From assembly GCA_934255105.1 (NCBI GenBank), contig CAKQNH010000195.1, positions 1 to 7,765 of the forward strand: a DNA stretch of 7,765 nucleotides. Reading direction: 5' to 3'. A program made the position numbers and the translations under genes. The notes below the pieces were generated by a model. The model was not told the origin of the DNA and made no database searches. It saw only the letters and a list, made by a program, of their open reading frames with translations. This stretch comes from an uncultured Pirellulaceae bacterium. Its GTDB lineage: Bacteria > Planctomycetota > Planctomycetia > Pirellulales > Pirellulaceae. Shown here piece after piece: positions 1-6,514 of the stretch (position 1 is its first letter; each line of letters begins with the position of its first letter).

Positions 1-154
1 GGGAAAAGGTGGCGCGTTTAACGATTGGACCGACTAGGTTCGCGCAGGCCTCCGCTGGACACCCACCCAAAATGCATGTTTCGGCCGCGGCATATCTTCG
101 CCTGAGATCTATTCCAAGCCCCCTCACCTGGGTTTTGCTGGCTGGCCGCCTGTG
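1..154. other. Intergenic stretch with no recognisable gene
   Basis: I see no convincing coding frame, RNA gene or promoter here. The minus-strand open frame that crosses this stretch translates through the adjacent hairpin repeats, gives low-complexity repeat-derived peptide there, and resembles no family I know. The stretch leads into the tandem array starting near 155 and may be part of the same repeat island. Its own origin is unknown. Confidence 0.4.
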
Positions 155-299
155 TTAGTACGGTTGTCCCAACCGTTTGAGTCAGACAGTTGTAGAACGG
201 TTGTCCCAACCGTTTCAACCGTTTGAGTCAGACTGCTGTAGAACGGTTGTCTCAACCGTTTCAACCGTTTGAGTTAGACTGTTGTAGAACGATTGTCGG
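155..299. repeat. 46-bp tandem repeat array, left arm of the repeat island
   Basis: Units start at about 155, 192, 238 and 284. The 192 and 238 units are exactly 46 bp apart, as are 238 and 284. The first unit is 37 bp because it lacks 9 bp, and the last is a partial copy ending near 299. Each full unit holds AACGGTTGTCCCAACCGTT or a one-base variant (CTC for CCC in the 238 unit). That sequence can fold as an 8-bp stem with a 3-nt loop. A second CAACCGTTT follows, then a spacer of the type GAGTCAGACTG. The core is the exact reverse complement of the core of the array at 623-781. There is no variable spacer, so this is not a CRISPR array. No protein-coding function is claimed. Confidence 0.9.
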
Positions 300-342
300 G
301 ACGTCGAATCAATTATTGACGCGTTTTGCAGGTGGACCGACT

Positions 343-515
343 TTGGAGTGCTGCGACTTGTCGTAGCTTTGGCGGTGCCTACGGAGCGGGAAGGCTTTAG
401 ACGGTGGAGACTGGTTCGGCGGCAGTCTGGCTTGGGATAAAACTGTATTCCACCGTCATACTCGGCGTGTGGTGAAGATGCGCGTTAAAAGCTACGACAA
501 GTCGCAGCAGTCCAA
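343..515. mobile_element. Small MITE-like element with 28-bp terminal inverted repeats
   Basis: Positions 343-370 and 488-515 are reverse complements over 28 bp with a single mismatch. Each arm is itself partly palindromic (CGACTTGTCG in the left arm, CGACAAGTCG in the right). Inside, GACGGTGGA at 400-408 pairs with TCCACCGTC at 449-457, so the whole 173 bp could fold into a branched hairpin. No transposase is encoded, and I see no clear target-site duplication at the ends. The form fits a non-autonomous miniature inverted-repeat element or a large intergenic hairpin of the kind common in planctomycete genomes. A structured RNA is an alternative. The inverted repeat is certain; its mobile nature is inference. 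Confidence 0.65.
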
Positions 516-622
516 GGTGCGTAGCCGCAGATCGTCGATTCGTCTCTTAAACTAAGTCTCAAATGCATTATTAATACAATTGACGTCCCCAAAACCGTTT
601 AGATCTTAAAAGTGTTGCGTTG
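516..622. other. AT-rich spacer between MITE-like element and right array
   Basis: This has no gene. It contains GACGTCCC at 582-589, which is the reverse complement of GGGACGTC at 298-305. The pair lies outside the 28-bp inverted repeats and inside the two tandem arrays, so the inverted symmetry of the island extends beyond the element. A degenerate AACCGTTT occurs at about 593-600 and may be a decayed array unit. Confidence 0.4.
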
Positions 623-781
623 GAAACGGTTGGGACAACCGTTCTACGTTTGAAACGGTTGGGACAACCGTTCTACATTTGAAACGGTTGGGACAACCGT
701 TCTACGTTTGAAACGTTGGAAACGGTTGGGACAACCGTTCTACGTTTGAAACGTTGGAAACGGTTGGGACAACCGTTCTAC
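623..781. repeat. 29/38-bp tandem repeat array, right arm of the repeat island
   Basis: Units beginning GAAACGG start at 623, 652, 681, 719 and 757. The first steps are exactly 29 bp. The last two are 38 bp because a 9-bp GAAACGTTG has been added at 710 and 748. Every unit contains AACGGTTGGGACAACCGTT, an 8-bp stem with a GGA loop, followed by CTACRTTT. The core is the reverse complement of the core at 155-299. The array lies just 3' of the minus-strand sulfatase, and the terminal unit covers its stop codon (778-780). Serial hairpins there could protect the mRNA 3' end or help termination, but there is no U-tract typical of an intrinsic terminator. Conceptual translation of the array gives repetitive TVGTTVL-type peptides that should not be annotated as proteins. 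Confidence 0.9.
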
Positions 782-2226
782 AGTACTCTGGGTGAGACGC
801 TGGTGGCCTTGCCGATCGGGCGCTGGCCTTCGCCGGGCTGGCCTTTGTCACCCAGGTCTTGCCTAGCTTGGTCCGCCAACGCGTTGAGCCGGGCAACGAT
901 CTCGGGATGCTGGTCGGCGACGTTGTGTTTGCAAGCAATGTCTTCGACGAGGTTGAAAAGGAGCGTGGTTGGCTTTTGCTTGCCGCTGAAATGCGGGTGT
1001 CCCGCCGTGGCGACAATGGGCAGGAACATTTTCCACGGCCCCGACCGGACGGCCTGCAACTGATCTTGATGGTAGTAGTAAAAGGCTTGATAGGGAGTCT
1101 TGGCATTCGCTTCACCGAACAGCAGTGCGGCGATGTCATGACCATCGATTTTGCGATCCGACGGTAGATTGCAATCGGCGAGCTTCGCGAATGTGGGGAG
1201 TAGGTCCATCGTCGTTGCCAGTTCTTCACAGACCGTGCCAGCCGGCACTTTGCCTGGCTGCCAAACGATCGTAGGCACACGAAATGCCCCTTCGGCAGTT
1301 GTGTAGCCGCGACCATGAAGCGGTAGATTCGAGCCACGGCTAAGGTCGCCTGGGTCGCGGTTGATCGGCGCACCGTTGTCCGATGTCCAGATCACGAAGG
1401 TGTTTTCCGCGATGCCCAGTTCAACGAGTTGGTCGAGCATCTCACCAATTGACCAGTCGAGTTCCTCGATCGAGTCGCCCCAAGGTCCATTCTTGCTCTG
1501 GCCGCGAAACGCTGGGCTGGAGAACGGTGTCGCGGTGCTGCCGGGCATGGCTTGTGGGAAGTACAGAAAGAAGGGTTCGTCTCGGTGGCTGGCGATCCAC
1601 TGCATCGCCCGTTCTGTGTACCGTTTCGTGAGACCGTCTCGATCGCAGGGGGCTTCGATAACGGTTTCGTTTTCCATCAGGGGTAATGGAGGCCAATGCG
1701 AACCGTCGGCTTCCCAGACGCGCTCCGTCATGTCGTCGGAATAGGGGACGCCAAAGAACCAATCAAACCCTTGTCGGGTCGGCAGGAACTCCGGCTGGTC
1801 CCCCAAATGCCATTTCCCTACCAAGGCTGTCGCATAGCCCTGCTGCTTGAGCACCTCGGCAATTGTGACCTCGTCGGGGTTCAGCCCGTACGGCGACACG
1901 GGACGCAGTACGGGTCCGTCGCGGTCGTTGAGGTGCATGCCGACGCGCTGAGCGTAGCAGCCGGTCATGATGCTTGCGCGCGACGGGGTGCAGACGCCTG
2001 CGGTGACGCAGAAGTGGGTAAACTTGCGACCTTCCCGCGCCATGCGATTGAGGTTGGGTGTGTGGTGTAGAGTCGATCCGAAGGGTTCGATGTCACCGTA
2101 GCCCAGGTTGTCACAGTAAATGATAATAAAATTTGGTTTTGTCGCCTGATCCGCGCGTGCGATCAGCGGCGTGGCAGCAAGCATTAAGAACGTTAGTGTC
2201 AGTCGGCGGAGGTCTTGTTTCGTCAT
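778..2226 (-). CDS. Exported family S1 sulfatase (arylsulfatase A-like)
   Basis: This is a sulfate ester hydrolase of the formylglycine type, 482 aa, probably exported and acting on a sulfated polysaccharide. The N-terminus (MTKQDLRR followed by a hydrophobic stretch ending ARA-D) is a signal peptide. The catalytic motif CTPSRASIMTG has its cysteine at residue 79, which a formylglycine-generating enzyme would have to modify. GYATALVGKWHLG at 130-142 is the second sulfatase signature, and TSDNG at 281-285 supplies metal ligands. The first metal-binding motif reads CDNLGYGD (38-45), with Asn40 where DD is most common. The frame is open upstream to 2304, but I chose the ATG at 2226: it has AAGGAA six bases upstream, starts the signal peptide, and avoids overlap with the preceding gene, which ends at 2246. 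The 19-bp gap indicates an operon. The stop codon sits in a repeat unit. The exact substrate cannot be read from sequence. Confidence 0.95.
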   Translation of the reverse strand: MTKQDLRRLTLTFLMLAATPLIARADQATKPNFIIIYCDNLGYGDIEPFGSTLHHTPNLNRMAREGRKFTHFCVTAGVCTPSRASIMTGCYAQRVGMHLNDRDGPVLRPVSPYGLNPDEVTIAEVLKQQGYATALVGKWHLGDQPEFLPTRQGFDWFFGVPYSDDMTERVWEADGSHWPPLPLMENETVIEAPCDRDGLTKRYTERAMQWIASHRDEPFFLYFPQAMPGSTATPFSSPAFRGQSKNGPWGDSIEELDWSIGEMLDQLVELGIAENTFVIWTSDNGAPINRDPGDLSRGSNLPLHGRGYTTAEGAFRVPTIVWQPGKVPAGTVCEELATTMDLLPTFAKLADCNLPSDRKIDGHDIAALLFGEANAKTPYQAFYYYHQDQLQAVRSGPWKMFLPIVATAGHPHFSGKQKPTTLLFNLVEDIACKHNVADQHPEIVARLNALADQARQDLGDKGQPGEGQRPIGKATSVSPRVL

Positions 2227-2232
2227 GTGGTT

Positions 2233-2238
2233 TTCCTT
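2233..2238 (-). promoter_or_regulatory. Ribosome binding site deciding the sulfatase start
   Basis: The minus strand reads AAGGAA here, six bases before the ATG at 2226. This supports the internal start over the first in-frame ATG at 2304, which lies inside the upstream gene and would give a cysteine-rich N-terminal tail with no signal peptide at its front. Confidence 0.7.
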
Positions 2239-2245
2239 TGATGAT

Positions 2246-4537
2246 TCATTGCACATCGGACAAATAATAGAGCGCGTAGGGCATGCTGCGCAGCGACTGG
2301 CCAAAGGATTTAGGCCGTGTCAGCTCCCCGGGATTCAGCAGGCGAATGGCAGCGTCGCGATATTTCGCATCGCCCGTGTGACGCCATAGAAAAGCCATAC
2401 TCATTGCGCTATTAGAACTGGCTCCCTCAAGGTTTTCATCAATCAGCCAATCATTCATCGTCGTCATGACATCGATGGCGTCTTGATCCTTCGTCAGCCA
2501 GTAATATCGCACCAAGCCCTCCGTCGCGATGCCGTACATGAATCTGCCCTTGCTGTGACTGAATGAATCGCCACCCTTCTTGGACTGGGCGATACCATCA
2601 GTCACTGTCTTTCTCATCATCTTCATGATAGCGTCATCACCACCGACCAATTGATAACCTTCTGTCAGCGTCGCCAGCTTTGCTCCAGCTCCGCGGCATT
2701 GATGCCACGCCCCTTCACGATTGAGGGTAGCATTGTTCAGCGCCAACATAAAATCATCCTTCGCGTGTAGATCGCCCAGGAGCAGATACCGATACAAGAT
2801 GCTCTGTGCCTTGTGATGATTGAATTCCTCCGATACGTAGGGCTTCGGATTTCGGTAGTCCGTATCCAAGCCAACATGATTGGCCGGCGGGGAATACCGG
2901 CAAGCACCGATCAGCTCCTTATTGGGGTGCCATTTGCACATAAAGACGTCGGCCACGTGCAAACCGTTTCGATCACAGATATCGAGAAACTGGAGATCTC
3001 CCGTGCGGGCGAATTGCAGCAGAGTCGCGAACGGATAGTCGTAGTAATTCGATTCCCACAGAAGATTCCATTTGTCCTCGACACCGGCCGCGTTGGCCCA
3101 ATGATATAAATCGCCCCATGCGTAGTATCCATAGCTGTCCTTCGTGACGCCGTTGTACTCCTGTCCATCAATTTTTTTGTCAATGTAGACTATCGCTTCT
3201 TTCACGTCACTGTTGTACTTAGACGTTTTGTCGCGCACATCTGTCGGCAGTAGCCAGGCATCGGCATCGACTATTGGCCCGAATACCTGGGTGTCACGGC
3301 AGTAATAACGAGACTCGCACACCGCACGCAGCGGCATCTGTGAACCCGCGAAAGTGCGGCTTTCGATCTCGCTGTTTGCCGCGCCCATCACCAAGGTGAT
3401 GTAGTGCGTTCTGCCCTGGCCCATGTAGACGTTCAGAGGATCGCCAGCCTCCTTGGCGAAGAGACCCAGGCGGAGCTTGCCGTCAGTGGTAACCTCTACA
3501 GCGCGCGGGTGCATTTGCCAAAACCACCGCAAGCCGCCAGAGAGCCCCTGGTTGCCTTCTTGCAGTCCTCCCCATCCGATAGTGTACGGCTTTGTGCTCT
3601 TGCCTTTGCTTGTGGCCACCTGCGCGCCATCCGTCGACACTTCTATGATGTCTGAGGATTTGGCCACAATCAGCGCCGCCTTGCCGGAATAGATTTTGTC
3701 CTCACCGCCCACTTTCGCTTCGGCTTTCTTGAGTGTGGTGGGCAGGACAAGCGACAGGTCTTCGAGCGACGCATAGTCGGTCGGCGTCAGCCCGGATGCA
3801 TTCACATAGCTGAAATCCACGTTGACGATCGGCGAATCTCGATAGACATGAACATAGCAGATGTAGGTAAAGGGCGCATCGGCTTCATTCACCAATTTCC
3901 CGCACACACGGACCACGGCACCTTGCGCCCCCTGCTCCACCACCGATACGATGGAATCGCTACTCGGTCGATAAGCTCTACCGTTGATCGTCGCGACAAA
4001 GCCATCCTGATGCGACTCGATCAACGGTTGCGATATGCCGTTTGCCCCAAGCACCGTCGCGGAATCAAAGAGATTGAATCCATCGCCCTTGATGACGAGC
4101 CTCAATTGGGAGGTCTGAATAGTAACCGCATTCTTGCCGCTTTGAACCACGATGTCCTTGCCCGACGCACCGGCCATGCCCTTTGCCAATTTGACGACCG
4201 CCTTGGCACCTGCATCGACATCAGCTTGGAAGAGGGCGTGTACCCATTTGATGGACTTGTCCTCCAGCCAACGTGCGGCGACCGTGAATTGGCAAGGGAT
4301 GCGTTCCCCTTTGTCGGACAACATGACCAACTCGCTCGCCTCCTGTGCTACACCTTTTGCCAGGGGGATGCCCATCCGCACGGGTTCATTTACTCGCTTC
4401 ACCCCGATCTGTTCCTGAAGCGAAAGTTTGGCATTTATTGTGTCGCTAGCTACAGAAATCCGCACTGCACATGTTATGCACAAGACCGTCAGCCACCACA
4501 TGCCCAGCATTCGAATTCTCATTCGTCTCTTTCCCAT
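2246..4537 (-). CDS. PcRGLX/YetA-like exo-rhamnogalacturonan-lyase-type exported protein
   Basis: This 763-aa exported protein resembles the PcRGLX/YetA-like family, named for the Penicillium exo-rhamnogalacturonan lyase and Bacillus YetA. A basic, hydrophobic leader (MGKRRMRIRMLGMWW to about residue 31) looks like a signal peptide. Residues about 40-120 match the N-terminal RIFT-barrel pattern: NEPVRMGIPLAKG, then ERIPCQFTVAARW and SIKWVHALFQADV. A beta-rich middle (about 135-410) carries the conserved-looking SRYYCRDTQVFGP. The C-terminal half (about 445-763) is alpha-helical and toroid-like, with GYYAWGDLYHW, WESNYYDYPFATLLQFARTGD and late helices. I recognise the fold family but cannot assign catalytic residues, so lyase activity is inferred, and related ulvan- or glycosaminoglycan-type lyases remain possible. 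AGAGAGG lies five bases before the ATG at 4537; the ATG at 4522 is an alternative start. It is the first gene of an operon with the sulfatase. Confidence 0.85.
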   Translation of the reverse strand: MGKRRMRIRMLGMWWLTVLCITCAVRISVASDTINAKLSLQEQIGVKRVNEPVRMGIPLAKGVAQEASELVMLSDKGERIPCQFTVAARWLEDKSIKWVHALFQADVDAGAKAVVKLAKGMAGASGKDIVVQSGKNAVTIQTSQLRLVIKGDGFNLFDSATVLGANGISQPLIESHQDGFVATINGRAYRPSSDSIVSVVEQGAQGAVVRVCGKLVNEADAPFTYICYVHVYRDSPIVNVDFSYVNASGLTPTDYASLEDLSLVLPTTLKKAEAKVGGEDKIYSGKAALIVAKSSDIIEVSTDGAQVATSKGKSTKPYTIGWGGLQEGNQGLSGGLRWFWQMHPRAVEVTTDGKLRLGLFAKEAGDPLNVYMGQGRTHYITLVMGAANSEIESRTFAGSQMPLRAVCESRYYCRDTQVFGPIVDADAWLLPTDVRDKTSKYNSDVKEAIVYIDKKIDGQEYNGVTKDSYGYYAWGDLYHWANAAGVEDKWNLLWESNYYDYPFATLLQFARTGDLQFLDICDRNGLHVADVFMCKWHPNKELIGACRYSPPANHVGLDTDYRNPKPYVSEEFNHHKAQSILYRYLLLGDLHAKDDFMLALNNATLNREGAWHQCRGAGAKLATLTEGYQLVGGDDAIMKMMRKTVTDGIAQSKKGGDSFSHSKGRFMYGIATEGLVRYYWLTKDQDAIDVMTTMNDWLIDENLEGASSNSAMSMAFLWRHTGDAKYRDAAIRLLNPGELTRPKSFGQSLRSMPYALYYLSDVQ

Positions 4538-4542
4538 TCATG

Positions 4543-4549
4543 CCTCTCT
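4543..4549 (-). promoter_or_regulatory. Ribosome binding site of the lyase-type gene
   Basis: The minus strand reads AGAGAGG five bases upstream of the ATG at 4537. It favours this start over the ATG five codons later at 4522, which is preceded by a weaker purine run (GGGAAAGAGA). Confidence 0.5.
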
Positions 4550-4703
4550 TACTCATTCAAGCTGCCGAGGATCAGCCGACATCGACACATTCCCGACGAC
4601 TTTCTAATCGGATCTTTCACACTGGTCGCGCGCTGGCTATGGGCCTAGATTTTGAGGTATAGCTCAGGTGTCCAATTGGTGATTGCATGTGGTGATTGAT
4701 TGT

Positions 4704-4848
4704 AACCCAGATTATTCACGAGTTTGCGTGCAAACGAAGTAAACGATGATGGTTCAGGCGTTTGAGATTTGAATTGGCGTCGAACGTCCTTGCTGACGCT
4801 GCGGGTTATAAATAATCTGGGTTGTTATGAATAATCTGCGTTGTAACG
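4704..4848. repeat. Intergenic element with 13-bp inverted ends and a tandem 19-bp end repeat
   Basis: AACCCAGATTATT at 4704-4716 is the perfect reverse complement of AATAATCTGGGTT at 4811-4823. The right end is then duplicated: 4811-4829 and 4830-4848 are adjacent 19-bp copies differing at a few bases (CTGGGTT against CTGCGTT). The roughly 120-bp unit encodes nothing. It looks like a small dispersed planctomycete intergenic repeat or MITE. From memory, AATAATC(T/C)GGGTT motifs recur in such genomes, but I could not check this. It could also be a transcribed hairpin in the 5' leader of the plus-strand gene. Confidence 0.65.
4722..4735. promoter_or_regulatory. 14-bp palindrome, candidate operator
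   Basis: GTTTGC-GT-GCAAAC is a perfect 6-bp dyad with a 2-bp centre. Its size and form resemble LacI-type operators, which often control carbohydrate genes, and it lies between two divergent carbohydrate-active genes. It also lies inside the 4704-4823 inverted-repeat element, so it may simply be part of that repeat. No regulator gene is in the window. Confidence 0.3.
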
Positions 4849-4896
4849 GACTATTCGCGATAGAATGACCCCTTTAGATAAGAAGAAAGTGCAGCC

Positions 4897-6513
4897 ATGT
4901 CGCGGATCGGATTTTTCGTTTTCACATTGGTCTTGGCGACTTCGTCCCTGGCCGCTCAGACGCCAACGGGACTGCGTTGCGAGTGGCGGGTGAATCCGAC
5001 CGACGTGCCAGATCCGTGTCCCGAGTTGTACTGGGAGGCGGAATCGCAGACCGCCTACCGCGTGCAGGTGGCACGCTCGCAGGACGATCTGGCCGAAGGC
5101 AAAGACTTGGTCTGGGATTCCGGCCGAGTGGAAACCGAACTGCCGATCGCTGAGTACGCGGGGCCGGAGCTTCGGAACGCTGCGACGTATTGGTGGCACG
5201 TAAGCGTGTGGGATGCGGAAGGCCGCCTGATGCCTGTCTCGGTGCCGCAGACGTTCCGCATGCAAGTGCGGGCCAAGCCGCATCACTTGCCGACAATTCG
5301 CACGTTCATGAACTTCGGAGGCAACGCGGAATTCGCACGCGACTGGCTCGATCTGAGCTTTCGTAAGGAAGCCAAGTCATTGAGAGAAAGCGTGCTCGTA
5401 ACGCCTTACGGACTGATCTGCACGCTCGTTCTGCCGCACCCATCGACGGGCGAACCGCTCTCTGGAAAGGCGCAGGCGTTGGCCGACTACTGCGTCGAAA
5501 AGAAGCTCACGAATGAGGGTATTCTCGAAGACATGTTCTGCCATTTCTCGGAGGACACGAACGTAACATTGCACGGGGGGGCGGAGCGTGCAGCAAATCC
5601 GCTCGAAAATCGCAAGTGCCCAGGTTGGGATCCGGCCAACGACCGCAACGGCGACGGTCGCGTCGACGATCAGGAAGCCGCCCGCCTGACCAACTCGAAA
5701 GCCACCGCGCGGCGACCCGAGCAGGCTCGTATTCCCATCTACTTCTGGGGGCCGCCGCAGGACGACTTTGTCATGAAGTGGTTCGAAGCCATGCGCACCG
5801 ATCTGGGCGAGCCCCTAGGCCCCTACTATCTACTCGAAGAGTTGGACGCGGCAGACGACGTTGGCGCAGCGAACCTACTGCCCAATGGCGGCTTCGAGCA
5901 GATCGACACTGACAACAATCCCGTAGGCTGGACGATCGCCAAGCCAATCGCATTGGACCGCGAGGTCAAACGTTCGGCCGCGGCGTCGATGAGGATCACG
6001 AGCGAAAGTCGAAGTATCAATAACATCAACAAGGTCTCCGTGCAGCTCAAACCGAACACGAGCTACACGCTCATCGCCTGGGCAAAAACTGACAACGTCT
6101 CAGGCGCTCCCGGCGCGCAGGTTTACCCGTACGATTTCGAGGGTGCAAGCTCGGGCAACATGATGACCTGGACTGGCACGGAGGATTGGAAGGAGCAGCG
6201 ACTGGTTCTCCAGACCGGCGACGATGGGGAGGGACGCATCAACTTGCGCATGTACGGAGCCTCCGGCACTGTCTGGTTCGATGACGTTCGGTTGCTCGAA
6301 GGCATAGCCGTTCGCCGACAAGTCTTCGCGCGGAACTACTCAAAGGGGCTCGTCCTCGTCAAACCGTACGTGGGCGGCTCGTTTGGAGACGACACTGCAA
6401 CGGTTCACAAGCTGCTAGAATCGCTCCGACCGTTGCGCGCAGACGGGACTGTCGATGATCCGGTACGAGAGGTTGTGTTGAGAAATGCCGAGGCGGTCGT
6501 GCTGCTCAAATAG
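4897..6513 (+). CDS. Exported mosaic carbohydrate-active protein, probably a shortened glycoside hydrolase
   Basis: This is a 538-aa protein with a signal peptide (MSRIGFFVFTLVLATSSLAA). Residues about 24-122 (LRCEWRVNP, QTAYRVQVA, LVWDSGRV, YWWHVSVWDAEG) match the Fn3-like module at the N-terminus of bacterial alpha-L-rhamnosidases. Residues about 130-293 look like the beginning of a putative glycosidase barrel (PTIRTFMNFGGN, ESVLVTPYGL, RIPIYFWGPP). They include a canonical EF-hand loop, DRNGDGRVDDQE, at 249-260, which could bind calcium. NLLPNGGFEQ at 327 opens a CBM-type beta-sandwich ending VWFDDVRLLEG near 469. Residues about 472-538 (RQVFARNYSKGLVLVKP to VVLLK) resemble the C-terminal strand domain of uncharacterised glycosyl hydrolases. 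No room is left for a full TIM barrel, and no catalytic acid pair can be named, so the enzyme may be inactive or a binding protein. AGAAGAAAG lies about 7 bp before the ATG. It is divergent from the lyase operon. Confidence 0.8.
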   Translation: MSRIGFFVFTLVLATSSLAAQTPTGLRCEWRVNPTDVPDPCPELYWEAESQTAYRVQVARSQDDLAEGKDLVWDSGRVETELPIAEYAGPELRNAATYWWHVSVWDAEGRLMPVSVPQTFRMQVRAKPHHLPTIRTFMNFGGNAEFARDWLDLSFRKEAKSLRESVLVTPYGLICTLVLPHPSTGEPLSGKAQALADYCVEKKLTNEGILEDMFCHFSEDTNVTLHGGAERAANPLENRKCPGWDPANDRNGDGRVDDQEAARLTNSKATARRPEQARIPIYFWGPPQDDFVMKWFEAMRTDLGEPLGPYYLLEELDAADDVGAANLLPNGGFEQIDTDNNPVGWTIAKPIALDREVKRSAAASMRITSESRSINNINKVSVQLKPNTSYTLIAWAKTDNVSGAPGAQVYPYDFEGASSGNMMTWTGTEDWKEQRLVLQTGDDGEGRINLRMYGASGTVWFDDVRLLEGIAVRRQVFARNYSKGLVLVKPYVGGSFGDDTATVHKLLESLRPLRADGTVDDPVREVVLRNAEAVVLLK

Positions 6514-6514
6514 C

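Larger units (their letters stand above)
4538..4896. promoter_or_regulatory. Divergent intergenic region between the lyase-type and mosaic glycosidase genes
   Basis: The 359 bp separate two genes transcribed away from each other, so promoters for both must lie here or be carried by the repeats. I cannot place confident -35/-10 pairs. The right part is occupied by the inverted-repeat element at 4704-4848. GGTGATTG occurs twice, at 4678-4685 and 4691-4698, 13 bp apart, and could be a regulator half-site pair, but this is weak. No small gene is supported: the open frames crossing the region are antisense extensions of the flanking genes. Confidence 0.5.

Noticed and set aside
18..218. 66-aa minus-strand frame at the left edge
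   Set aside because: It reads through the hairpin repeats (RLGQPFY and TVGTTVL peptides) and has no family resemblance.
623..783. CRISPR array
   Set aside because: Units are head-to-tail with no unique spacers; the remaining bases between hairpin cores are the same in each unit, and no cas genes are near.
702..1373. 223-aa minus-strand frame and the overlapping plus-strand frame 716-1063
   Set aside because: Both are shadows of the sulfatase in other frames, extended through the tandem repeats; their sequences are low-complexity or repeat-derived.
2227..2304. Extended sulfatase start at ATG 2304
   Set aside because: It would overlap the upstream gene by 59 bp and bury the signal peptide; the ATG at 2226 has a good ribosome binding site.
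3848..4648. 266-aa plus-strand frame
   Set aside because: It lies antisense to the lyase-type gene, whose frame has clear domain signatures, and has no recognisable domain itself.
4841..4866. Sigma-70 promoter TTGTAA / TAGAAT upstream of the mosaic gene
   Set aside because: The spacer is only 14 bp, too short for a standard promoter, and planctomycete promoter consensus is poorly defined.
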